From NCBI RefSeq assembly GCF_026162645.1, contig NZ_JAOTBE010000030.1, forward strand, positions 1 to 44,837: DNA of 44,837 nucleotides, read 5' to 3'. The translations under genes and the position numbers were made by a program. The DNA comes from Paracoccus rhizosphaerae (lineage in GTDB: Bacteria; Pseudomonadota; Alphaproteobacteria; Rhodobacterales; Rhodobacteraceae). Below the pieces are notes generated by a model that was not told where the DNA came from, did not search any database, and saw only the letters and a list, made by a program, of their open reading frames with translations. Below are positions 37,378 to 44,837 of this stretch, one piece after another (the stretch's first letter is position 1; every line of letters begins with the position of its first letter).

Positions 37378-38366
37378 CAGACCTGACCTCCGTGGGTATC
37401 GTCGGGATCGCGGCCCTTGACCAGCACATCCGCAGCCTGAGTGTCATGGTCATCGACCTCGTTGCCACGAGAGAAGAGGCCGTGCAGCGTCGCGCCGAGC
37501 GCGGCCAGACCGATCGCGGCAAGACCCGCGGTCTTGGTGACGCCCTTCCAGCCCTCGACGATGGGCGAGATGCGGGGGTTCTCCTCCAGATCGGCATAGA
37601 CGCCCGGCTTGTCGGCGTGGTGCAGCACATAAATCACATGCGTCCCGCCGACGCCCTGCGGATCATAGAGGCCCGCGTTCTCGTAGCCGCGCGACTTCAG
37701 GTCCTCGATCCGCTCGGCGGCATGGACCTTCATGTCCTCCTTGGTGCCGAAGACGATGGCCTGCGTGGGGCAGGCCTTGGCGCAGGCCGGACCTTGGCCC
37801 ACCGCGACCCGGTCGGAACAGAGCGTGCACTTGTAGCTCTTGTGGTTGACCTCGCTGATGCGGGGGATGTCGAAGGGGCAGCCGGTCACGCAATAGCCGC
37901 AGCCGATGCAGTTCTCGTGGATGAAATCGACGATGCCGTTCGAATACTGCACGATCGCGCCGGGTGCCGGGCAGGCCTTCAGGCAACCCGGATCCTCGCA
38001 ATGCATGCAGCCGTCCTTGCGGATCAGCCATTCCAGCTCGTTCGTGGCCGGGTTCTCCCATTCGCTGAAGCGCATCAGGGTGAACATGTCCGGCGTCAGG
38101 TCGTGGGGATTTTCATAGACCCCCACGTTCTCGCCGATCTCCGGGTGCGTGTCGTTCCATTCCACGCAGGCCGACTGGCAGGCCTTGCAGCCGATGCACT
38201 TGCTGACGTCGATCAGCTTCGCGACCGGCTCCAGCTGGCGCTCGGGCCGGGGCACGTCCCGCGTGGCCGAGATGCGCACGACGTCGCGCGCATCGAAATA
38301 GGCCTCGGTCGGCTGGACGGGCGGGTTCGAAACCGCGGTCGTGGGGGCGGTGGCGATATCCTTCAT
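37377..38366 (-). CDS. fdoH: Formate dehydrogenase iron-sulfur subunit (beta)
   Basis: 329 residues. Four ferredoxin-type Cys clusters are present: [11 protein letters not shown] from residue 57, [26 protein letters not shown] and [21 protein letters not shown], giving four [4Fe-4S] clusters that form the electron wire between the active site and cytochrome b. A single C-terminal hydrophobic segment ([20 protein letters not shown]) anchors it in the membrane with the bulk in the periplasm. Length and order match E. coli FdnH/FdoH. There is no own signal peptide, as expected: it is exported with FdoG by the Tat system. The start overlaps the fdoG stop in ATGA. Confidence 0.96.
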   Translation of the reverse strand: MKDIATAPTTAVSNPPVQPTEAYFDARDVVRISATRDVPRPERQLEPVAKLIDVSKCIGCKACQSACVEWNDTHPEIGENVGVYENPHDLTPDMFTLMRFSEWENPATNELEWLIRKDGCMHCEDPGCLKACPAPGAIVQYSNGIVDFIHENCIGCGYCVTGCPFDIPRISEVNHKSYKCTLCSDRVAVGQGPACAKACPTQAIVFGTKEDMKVHAAERIEDLKSRGYENAGLYDPQGVGGTHVIYVLHHADKPGVYADLEENPRISPIVEGWKGVTKTAGLAAIGLAALGATLHGLFSRGNEVDDHDTQAADVLVKGRDPDDTHGGQV

Positions 38367-41300
38367 GCGACCGGCTCCTCAGCTGCGGGTTCGATGTTGA
38401 CAAGGAAGGCCTTGAACTCGGGCGTGTCCGTGTTGGCGTCACCGACAAAGGGCGTCAGGCTGTTCGGCCCCCAGCCCTTCTTGGCCGCGCCCATGAAGCC
38501 CCAGTGCAGCGGGATGCCCACCACATGGACCGGCTTGCCACCGCAGACCATCGGCTTGATCCGCTTGGTCACGACCGCCTTGGCCCAGACTTCACCCCGC
38601 TTGCCCCAGACCCGGACGCGGCTGCCCCTGGCGATGCCACGCTCGGCCGCCAGTTCCTCGCTGATCTCCACGAAGAACTCGGGCTGCAACGCGGCGTTCA
38701 CCGGGTTGTGCTTGGTCCAATAGTGGAAATGCTCGGTCAGGCGGTACGAGGTCGCGACGAAGGGGAATTCGTCGCTGGTGGCCAGGTTCGCCACGTCGCT
38801 TTCAAAGACGCGGCCCACCGGATTGCCGCGCATGCGCGGGTTCAGCACGTTGGCCATGGGCGTCTCGAACGGCTCCATGTGGGTCGGGAACGGCCCGTCG
38901 CGCATCATGCCCCTGGTGAACAGGCGCGAGACCCCTTCCTGGTTCATGATGAAAGGCCCCACCTCGGTCGGCTTGGCGGTGGGGGCGATGTCGGGCACGT
39001 CATACCCCTCCCACTTCTCGCCATTCCAGGCGATCAGCAGGCGGTCGGGGTCCCAGGGCTTGCCCTGCAGGTCGGCCGAGGCGCGATTGTAGAGAATCCG
39101 CCGGTTCGCCGGCCAGGCAAAGGCCCAGTTCAGGAACAAGCCGGCATCGCCCGGATCGGAATTGTCCCGCCGTGCCATCATGTTGCCGTCCTCGGTCCAG
39201 CTGCCGGCATAGATCCAGCAGCCCGCCATGGTCGAGCCGTCGTCGCGCAGCTGGCCAAAGCCCGACAGCTGCTGGCCCGCCTGCGCTACCACCGCGCCCG
39301 AGGTCGGGTCGGTGACGTCGCCCAGGGCGCGGCCGTTCATCTCCTTCGCCAGTTCCTCGGGCAGGGGCTCCTCGGGGTCGGCATAGTTCCAGGTCAGGTT
39401 GAGGATCGGATCGGGGAAAGCACCGCCCTCGCGCTGATAAAGCTCGCGCACGCGCAGGAAGATCTGCGCCATGATCCAGGTGTCGTGCTTGGCCTCGCCC
39501 GGCGGCGTCGCGCCCGGCCAGTGCCACTGCAGCCAACGGCCCGAGTTGACCAGCGCGCCCTCATCCTCGGCAAAGCAGGTCGTGGGCAGCTCCAGCACCT
39601 CGGTCTGGATGGCAGACGGGTCCACGTCGTTGTGGACGCCGTGGTTCTGCCAGAAATGCGAGGTTTCGGTGGACAGCGGGTCCATCACCACCAGCATCTT
39701 CAGCTTGGACAGCGACCGCGTGATCTTTTCCCGGTTGGGAATCGACAGCATCGGGTTGAAGCCCTGGCAGAAGTAAAGGTTCACCCGGCCCTGGTCCATC
39801 AGCTCGAACATGCGCAGGATGTCATAGGCGGGGACATCCAGCTTGGGCAGGTATTCATAGGCCCAGTTGTTCTCGGCCGTGGCGGCGTCGCCCCACATCG
39901 CCTTCATGAAGCTGACCATGAACTTGGAGTAGTTCTGCCAGTAGCTGGTCTGACCCGGCCGGATCGGACGGAATTCCCGCGTCGACAGATAGGTCTGCCA
40001 GTCGACCTCTTTCTCGGTCGGGATGTTCAGATACCCTGGGATCAGGTTCGACATCAGGCCGATGTCAGTCAGGCCCTGGATGTTGGAATGGCCGCGCAGC
40101 GCGTTCATCCCGCCCCCACGCATCCCGATATTGCCCAGGATCAGTTGCAGCATCGCCATGCCACGGATGTTCTGGGCACCCTTGGAATGCTGCGTCCAGC
40201 CAAGCGCGTACATCGAGGTCATCACCTTGTCCGGTGCGCTGCATTCGCCGATCATCTCGCAGATGGTCAGGAACTTGTCGCGCGGGGTGCCGGTGACGTT
40301 TTCGACGAATTCGGGCGTGTAGACATCGACATGCTGGCGCAGCAGCTGCCAGACGCAGCGGGGGTCCTGCAGCGTCGGATCGGTCAGCGCAAAGCCGTCG
40401 TCGCCGATCTGATAGTCCCAGCTGGACTTGTCGAAGTCGCGCTTTTCCTCGTCATAGCCGGTGAACAGGCCATCGGACCAGCCGAAGTCCTCGCGCACCA
40501 GAAGGCTCGCGTTGGTGAAATTGCGGACGTATTCCCACTGCACCTTGTCGTTGTCCATGCACCAGCGGATCACCCCCATCAGGAAGGCGATGTCCGTGCC
40601 GGGACGGATGGGCGCATAGTAATCCGACACCGAGGCGGTGCGGGTATAGCGCGGATCGACCACGATCAGCCTGGCGCCGCGATGCGCCTTGGCCTCTGTC
40701 ACCCATTTGAAGCCGCAGGGGTGGGCTTCAGCGGCGTTGCCGCCCATGACGACCACGAGGTCGGTATTCTTGATGTCGGTCCATGCGTTCGTCATCGCAC
40801 CGCGGCCGAAGGTCGGGCCCAAACTGGACACCGTGGGGCCGTGTCAGACGCGCGCCTGGTTATCGAAGCCGACAATCCCCATGGACCGGACCGTCTTGTA
40901 GGTCAGCCATGCGGTTTCGTTGGTCGTGGCCGAGGCCGCCAGGAATCCCGCCGTTGTCCAGCGATTGACCGGGGTGCCGGCCTCGTTGGTGGCGATGAAA
41001 TTCTCGTCGCGGTCGTCCTTGATCGCGCGGGCGATGCGGTCGAGCGCGTCGTTCCACGAAATCTCCTCCCACTCGGATGCGCCGGGCTTGCGGATGCGCG
41101 GCTGCGTCAGGCGGGTAGGGGCGTGGACGAAGTCCTTCAGCGCCGCACCCTTGGGGCACAGCGTTCCGCGGTTCGTCGGGTGGTCGGCATCGCCCTCGAT
41201 GTGCAGAAGCTCGGCGGTTTCGCCGGTCTTCACATCACCCTTGGAATACATGATGATCCCGCAGGCGACCGAGCAATAAGGGCAGGTGTTGCGCGTTTCC

Positions 41301-41443
41301 GTCGTCGTGGCCAGCTTGAAGGCGCGGACATGCGCGGCCTCGGCTGCCTCGGCCTCGCCGAAGCCCATGGCTCCAAGCGACGTTGCCGCAACCCCCGCAC
41401 CCGCCAGCCTCAGAAAGCCGCGGCGCGAAAGGTCGATGTTCAT
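38363..41443 (-). CDS. fdoG: Formate dehydrogenase catalytic subunit with selenocysteine at UGA
   Basis: 1026 residues when the in-frame TGA at 40846-40844 is read as selenocysteine (Sec200), against 1015-1016 for E. coli FdnG/FdoG. The flanks match exactly the active-site context of those enzymes: [16 protein letters not shown] Tat signal ([12 protein letters not shown], residues 6-17) precedes Cys54, Cys57, Cys61 and Cys96, which bind the [4Fe-4S] cluster. The rest is the molybdopterin (bis-MGD) fold, intact to the conserved end ([20 protein letters not shown]). The enzyme oxidises formate in the periplasm, with Sec as Mo/W ligand. GGGGGG-type RBS precedes ATG 41443. Annotation as two separate proteins or a pseudogene would be wrong: selA and selB are in the same operon and a hairpin follows the UGA. 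Confidence 0.95.
40816..40846 (-). promoter_or_regulatory. UGA selenocysteine codon with candidate SECIS hairpin
   Basis: On the minus strand, TGA (40846-40844) is followed by a hairpin 12-28 bases downstream: GGU, bulged GU, CCA, loop GUU, UGG, GCC. The apical CCA-GUU-UGG with loop G and U and a bulged U below it follows the bacterial SECIS plan of E. coli fdhF (GCA-GGUC-UGC). A competing GGCCC/GGGCC pairing is possible, so the exact fold is tentative. Confidence 0.6.
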
Positions 41444-41684
41444 TGGGACCCCCCTTTGCCTGTCGTCATGATAGGTACGGCTTGATGATCATCCGGCCCA
41501 TCTGCCGAGTCAAGATCCGGCGGCTTGCGCGCGGGGCAGGGGCCGCGATAGAAGGGCCGGACAAGCCGATGCGCCGGGCGCGCTCGGGCCGGAGGGCGCG
41601 CCGCATGTCGGGGGCTTGAACACGGTGAGAGGCCCGGCCCGCCGTATTCGCCCTGTCGACCAACATCCGAAAAGGTGCCCCTGT
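41444..41684. promoter_or_regulatory. Divergent promoter region, formate dehydrogenase / selenium importer
   Basis: 241 bases between fdoG (minus) and the ABC importer genes (plus). It contains GC-rich inverted arms around 41575-41605 (GGCGCGC...GCGCGCC). No tRNA(Sec), sigma-54 site or known operator was recognised. It must hold both promoters, and shared control by selenium or formate is plausible. Confidence 0.45.
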
Positions 41685-42548
41685 ATGAATCCGCGTCGTT
41701 TTGCCTCACTCGTTGCAGCCTGCCTGACCCTGTCGGGCGCGGCCGCCGCGCAGGACACACTCTATTTCTCGGCCATCCCTGATGAGGACGAGACCCGGCT
41801 TGCCGAGCGCTTCGACGCCGTGGCGGAATACCTGTCCGAGGAGCTTGACGTTCCCGTCCAGTTCGTGCCGGTCAAATCCTATCCCGCCGCCGTCACCGCC
41901 TTCCGCAACAACCAGGTGCAACTGGCCTGGTTCGGCGGCCTGTCGGGCGTTCAGGCGCGGCTGCTGGTGCCGGGCGCGCGGGCGATCGCCCAGGGCGACG
42001 AAGATACGCAGTTCGTCAGCTATTTCATCGCCAACACCGACACCGGCCTGACCGCGTCGGAAGATTTTCCGGAGGACGCGCGCGGCATGTCCTTCACTTT
42101 CGGGGCCAAGACCTCGACGTCGGGTCGGCTGATGCCGGAATACGCGATCCGCGAGAACACCGGTGAGGCGCCGGAGGACTTCTTCGGTCGCGTAGGGTTC
42201 TCGGGCGATCACAGCCAGACCCTGCGCCTGGTCGCGTCCGGGGCTTGGCAGGTCGGCGCGCTGAACTTCGCGGTCTATGATCAGGCCGTGGCCGATGGCG
42301 CCCCCGAGGTCGAGACCGCCAAGGTCATCTGGCAGACGCCGCCTTATCCCGACTATAACTGGACGATCCGCGGTGATGTGGACGAACGTTGGGGCGAAGG
42401 CTTCGCGGACAAGGTGCAGGCGGCGCTGGTGGGCATGGACGATCCCGAGCTGCTGGCGGCCTTCCCGCGCAATGCATTCATTTCCGCAGATAACCAAGAT
42501 TATGTCGCAATCGAGCAAGTCGGCCGGCAGCTGGACCTGCTGGAATAG
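41685..42548 (+). CDS. PhnD-like periplasmic binding protein, putative selenate/selenite importer
   Basis: 287 residues, signal peptide to about residue 22 (AAAAQ). The mature part has the PhnD-type fold: LYFSAIPDEDETRLAERFD, then FVPVKSYPAAVTAFRNNQVQLAWFGGLSG, and GDHSQTLRLVASGAWQVGALN. This branch of the phosphonate-binding family is the one proposed to serve selenium oxyanions, because it recurs beside sel genes; here it is divergent from the fdo-fdhE-selAB operon. Phosphonate, phosphite or another oxyanion cannot be excluded from sequence. Start ATG 41685 has AAAAGG 9 bases ahead; the longer frame from 41616 would spoil the signal peptide. First of three genes. Confidence 0.8.
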   Translation: MNPRRFASLVAACLTLSGAAAAQDTLYFSAIPDEDETRLAERFDAVAEYLSEELDVPVQFVPVKSYPAAVTAFRNNQVQLAWFGGLSGVQARLLVPGARAIAQGDEDTQFVSYFIANTDTGLTASEDFPEDARGMSFTFGAKTSTSGRLMPEYAIRENTGEAPEDFFGRVGFSGDHSQTLRLVASGAWQVGALNFAVYDQAVADGAPEVETAKVIWQTPPYPDYNWTIRGDVDERWGEGFADKVQAALVGMDDPELLAAFPRNAFISADNQDYVAIEQVGRQLDLLE

Positions 42549-42551
42549 GCC

Positions 42552-43208
42552 ATGCTGGCACTGGACGGCGCCGATCTGGGCTATGGCGGCACGCCGGTCC
42601 TTCGCGGAGTGCGGCTGAACGTCGCGCCCGGCGAACGGGTCGCGCTGCTGGGCCGCAGCGGGTCGGGCAAGTCGACGCTGCTGGCGGCGCTGCTTGCCTC
42701 GGCGGCGCCGGACCGGCGCGTGGCGCTGGTGCCGCAGGACGCGACGCTGGTTCCCCAGTTGTCGGCCCTGCGCAACGTGCTGATGGGCCGGCTGGACGAC
42801 CACGGCGCGTGGCGCAACCTTCGTACGCTGATCAGGCCCTCTCGCGCCGACCGGCAGGCCGCGCTGGCCGATCTGGCCCGCGTGGGCCTGGCGCCAGAGG
42901 CCGACCGCCGCGTTGAGGCCCTTTCCGGCGGACAGAAGCAGCGCGTCGCCCTGGCACGCGCCTTGCACCGGGGCGGAGACCTGCTCCTGGGGGACGAGCC
43001 GCTGTCGGCGGTCGATCCCCGGCAGGCCGAGGCCTTGGCAGCGACCATTCGCGATGGCTTCCCGACCGCCGTCCTGGCGCTGCACGACGTCGCCATCGCC
43101 CGCGCCTTCGCGACGCGGGTCATCGGGCTGCGGCAGGGCTCGTTCCTGTTCGACCTAGCGGTGGCCGATCTGGACGCCGCGCGGATCGAGGCGCTCTATG
43201 CACGCTAG
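42552..43208 (+). CDS. ABC ATPase of the putative selenium importer (PhnC-like)
   Basis: 218 residues, rather short for PhnC. Walker A GRSGSGKST (34-42), Q-loop LVPQDATLVPQLSALRNV (typical of PhnC), signature LSGGQKQRVALARAL, Walker B DLLLGDEPLSAVD, and switch His in LALHDVAIARAF. It starts three bases after the binding-protein stop and overlaps the permease gene by 11 bases, so the three genes form one unit. It should power uptake through the fused permease that follows. ATP-binding residues are all intact. Confidence 0.9.
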   Translation: MLALDGADLGYGGTPVLRGVRLNVAPGERVALLGRSGSGKSTLLAALLASAAPDRRVALVPQDATLVPQLSALRNVLMGRLDDHGAWRNLRTLIRPSRADRQAALADLARVGLAPEADRRVEALSGGQKQRVALARALHRGGDLLLGDEPLSAVDPRQAEALAATIRDGFPTAVLALHDVAIARAFATRVIGLRQGSFLFDLAVADLDAARIEALYAR

Positions 43209-44712
43209 GCTGTCACGTACGGGCGTCGTCGCGGGGTTCCTGATCGTCGCGGCGCTGTGCCTGCCGCTGGCCGATCTGACGACGGCGGGCCACGACCCCT
43301 GGGCCACGTTGTCGCGCATGGCGCGGGGCTTTCTGTCGCCCGACTTCTCGGCCATCGAGCAGATCTTTCGCGCCGTCGCGCTGACCGTGGCTTTTGCCAT
43401 CGCGGGCGTGGCCATCGGCGGGCTGGCGGGGCTGTGCATGGCGCCCTTCTACCGATTGCGCCCTGTACGCTGGCTGGCCATCGCGCTTCGTTCCGTGCAC
43501 GAGCTGTTCTGGGCGCTGATCCTGATGCAGGTCTGGGGCATCAGCGTCTGGTCGGGGCTTCTGGCCATCGCCCTGCCCTATGCCGGGATCTTCGCCAAGG
43601 TCCTGTCCGAGATCCTGGACGAATCCGACCGGCGCCCCGCCGAGTGGCTGGGACAAAGGGTCGATCCGCTGACGCGCTTCCTGTGGGCGCGCGCGCCCCT
43701 GGCCCGGCCGCAGATGGTCAGCTATGCGCTCTATCGCCTGGAATGCGGCTTGCGATCGTCCGCGGTGCTGGGCTTCGTGGGCCTGCCGACGCTTGGTTTC
43801 CAGTTGGACAGCTTCTTCAGGCAGGGCGAATACGGGGCCGCCGGGGCGGTCATGGTCATCTATATCGCGCTGATCGCCAGCGTCCGTATTTGGATGCGGC
43901 CGCGACTGGCGCTGGCCTGGCTTGTCGCGGCGGCGGCGATGCTGTCGCAGGTTACGTCTCCGCCGATGGGCAGCGGCGCGCTGTGGCGGTTCCTGTCGCA
44001 GGACATCGTGCCGGCGCCCCTGCGGCAGGGCGATCCGGCGGGTCTGTGGCCGTGGCTGTGGGACCTGATCACGACGGCGATCCTGCCCGGTCTGGTGGCG
44101 ACGCTGGTCGTGGCGCAGCTGGCGCTGGTCGTCGCGGGTGCGATGGCGTTCCTCGGCCAGGCGCTGATCGTGCCGCGCGTCAGCGGGCGCATCGGCGCCG
44201 CCGCGGGGCACCTGCTGCTGGTCGTGCTGCGGTCGTTCCCCGAATACATGCTGGCCTATCTGTTCCTGCAGGTCTGGGGGCCGTCGATGCTGCCCGCGAT
44301 CATGGCGCTTGGCCTGCACAACGGGGCGATCATCGGCCACCTTCTGGGACGGCAGGCCGAGGTGCTGGTCCTGCGACCCGACGCGCCGCGCGGGCTGACG
44401 CTGTGGGGGTGGGAGATCGTGCCGCGCCTGTTCGGCAATTTCGTCGCCCTCTGCCTCTATCGGTGGGAGATCATCATCCGCGAGTCCGCGATCATGGGAA
44501 TTCTGGGCATCGCGACATTGGGCTTCTATCTCGACGATGCCATCGCCGAGTTGCGCATCGACCGCGCCGTCGTCATCCTTGCCGCGACCGCGCTGATCAC
44601 GGTCGGCATCGATGCGCTGTCGCGCGCCATCCGCGCCCGCCTTGGCGTGGCGCAGATGCGGCGGACCGAGGCCCGGCCAGAGATTTCCCCCGGCCGGGCA
44701 TCAGGCTGCTGA
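43198..44712 (+). CDS. Fused double PhnE-type permease of the putative selenium importer
   Basis: 504 residues, about twice the normal PhnE length, with two permease halves in one chain. Half one (about 40-240) has RSVHELFWALILMQVWGISV and the coupling segment ECGLRSSAVLGFVGLPTLGF. Half two (about 280-485) repeats this as RSFPEYMLAYLFLQVWGPSM and RWEIIIRESAIMGILGIATL plus GFYLDDAI. The repeated EAA-type loops mean one chain supplies both membrane halves of the importer, so no second permease gene is needed. Start ATG 43198 overlaps the ATPase stop by 11 bases. It ends only 19 bases before the remnant or intact IS5-family transposase at the right edge; the C-terminus (SPGRASGC) may be slightly altered. 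Confidence 0.88.
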   Translation: MHARLSRTGVVAGFLIVAALCLPLADLTTAGHDPWATLSRMARGFLSPDFSAIEQIFRAVALTVAFAIAGVAIGGLAGLCMAPFYRLRPVRWLAIALRSVHELFWALILMQVWGISVWSGLLAIALPYAGIFAKVLSEILDESDRRPAEWLGQRVDPLTRFLWARAPLARPQMVSYALYRLECGLRSSAVLGFVGLPTLGFQLDSFFRQGEYGAAGAVMVIYIALIASVRIWMRPRLALAWLVAAAAMLSQVTSPPMGSGALWRFLSQDIVPAPLRQGDPAGLWPWLWDLITTAILPGLVATLVVAQLALVVAGAMAFLGQALIVPRVSGRIGAAAGHLLLVVLRSFPEYMLAYLFLQVWGPSMLPAIMALGLHNGAIIGHLLGRQAEVLVLRPDAPRGLTLWGWEIVPRLFGNFVALCLYRWEIIIRESAIMGILGIATLGFYLDDAIAELRIDRAVVILAATALITVGIDALSRAIRARLGVAQMRRTEARPEISPGRASGC

Positions 44713-44730
44713 CGGTCCTAGGGTCAGGAT

Positions 44731-44837
44731 TCATAACCAATAGATGACGACAGCTGCGAGGGCGATCGCGGATAGGAAGACCTTTGGGCATCGGTCGTAG
44801 CGGGTCGCCACGCGCCTCCAGTCTTTAAGCCTGCCGA
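44731..44837 (-). mobile_element. IS5-family transposase, C-terminal end (cut by window edge)
   Basis: Minus strand, 35 codons from the edge to the stop at 44731: GRLKDWRRVATRYDRCPK, then a hydrophobic end AIALAAVVIYWL. This is the typical C-terminus of IS5-family (IS427-like) transposase second frames. GACGGTCCTAGGGTCAGGATTCAT just beyond the stop (about 44711-44734) may be the terminal inverted repeat. The rest lies outside the window, so whether it is intact is unknown. Confidence 0.75.

Noticed and set aside
40844..40846. Nonsense mutation making fdoG a pseudogene
   Set aside because: It is TGA at the known Sec position, the frame is otherwise intact, and selA and selB are in the same operon.
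38504..41485. A 993-codon open frame on the plus strand opposite fdoG
   Set aside because: It is the mirror of a high-GC gene; its translation is His/Gly/Asp/Val-rich with no family resemblance, and the minus strand encodes a clear formate dehydrogenase.
41444..41684. A tRNA(Sec) gene (selC) near the sel operon
   Set aside because: No T-loop consensus (GTTCGA-N-TCC) or TCA anticodon stem was found on either strand; selC must be elsewhere.

Overview
The window is high-GC DNA from an alphaproteobacterium, most probably of the Rhodobacteraceae and Paracoccus-like. That placement is an inference from gene families and layout (Sec-type formate dehydrogenase operon carrying fdhE-selA-selB, PutR/PutA pair, DUF2218-SIP reductase), not from a marker gene. 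No rRNA, tRNA, CRISPR array or replication origin was recognised.

Region 1 (1-3.6 kb) is a graveyard of insertion sequences. It holds a stub of a secreted-protein gene, a broken IS5-family transposase (minus), a broken IS3-family element (plus) and a broken IS481-family transposase (plus). Region 2 (3.7-8.1 kb) has a Tat-exported short-chain dehydrogenase divergent from a KefB/YbaL-type cation:proton antiporter, then an uncharacterised glycosyltransferase-like protein. Region 3 (8.1-16.6 kb) is an iron island. A siderophore-interacting ferric reductase is divergent from a TonB receptor-FhuD-FhuB-FhuC operon that ends in an exporter-type ABC half-transporter; an IscR-like operator candidate lies between the divergent genes.

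Region 4 (16.8-20.0 kb) is a tightly overlapped four-gene cassette: family 2 glycosyltransferase, acyl-CoA dehydrogenase-like protein, PIG-L deacetylase and NodS-like methyltransferase. It resembles Nod-factor chemistry in outline, has no product I can name, and is the best candidate here for an undescribed pathway. Region 5 (20.6-28.3 kb) contains a large RTX calcium-binding protein, 1.3 kb with no recognisable gene, a CYP152-type P450 peroxygenase, a frameshifted cation-exchanger pseudogene, a tandem CAP-domain secreted protein and an HdeA-like periplasmic protein split by a repeat-rich insert.

Region 6 (28.4-32.5 kb) is proline catabolism: putA divergent from its Lrp-type regulator. Region 7 (32.4-44.7 kb) is a selenium/formate island. 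The minus-strand operon fdoG-fdoH-fdoI-fdhE-selA-selB encodes a membrane-bound formate dehydrogenase whose alpha subunit needs UGA read as selenocysteine, plus the enzyme that makes Sec-tRNA and the factor that delivers it. Divergent from it is a three-gene PhnD/C/E-like ABC importer with a fused double permease, best explained as a selenium oxyanion importer. selC, selD and fdhD are not in the window. The right edge cuts into another IS5-family transposase.
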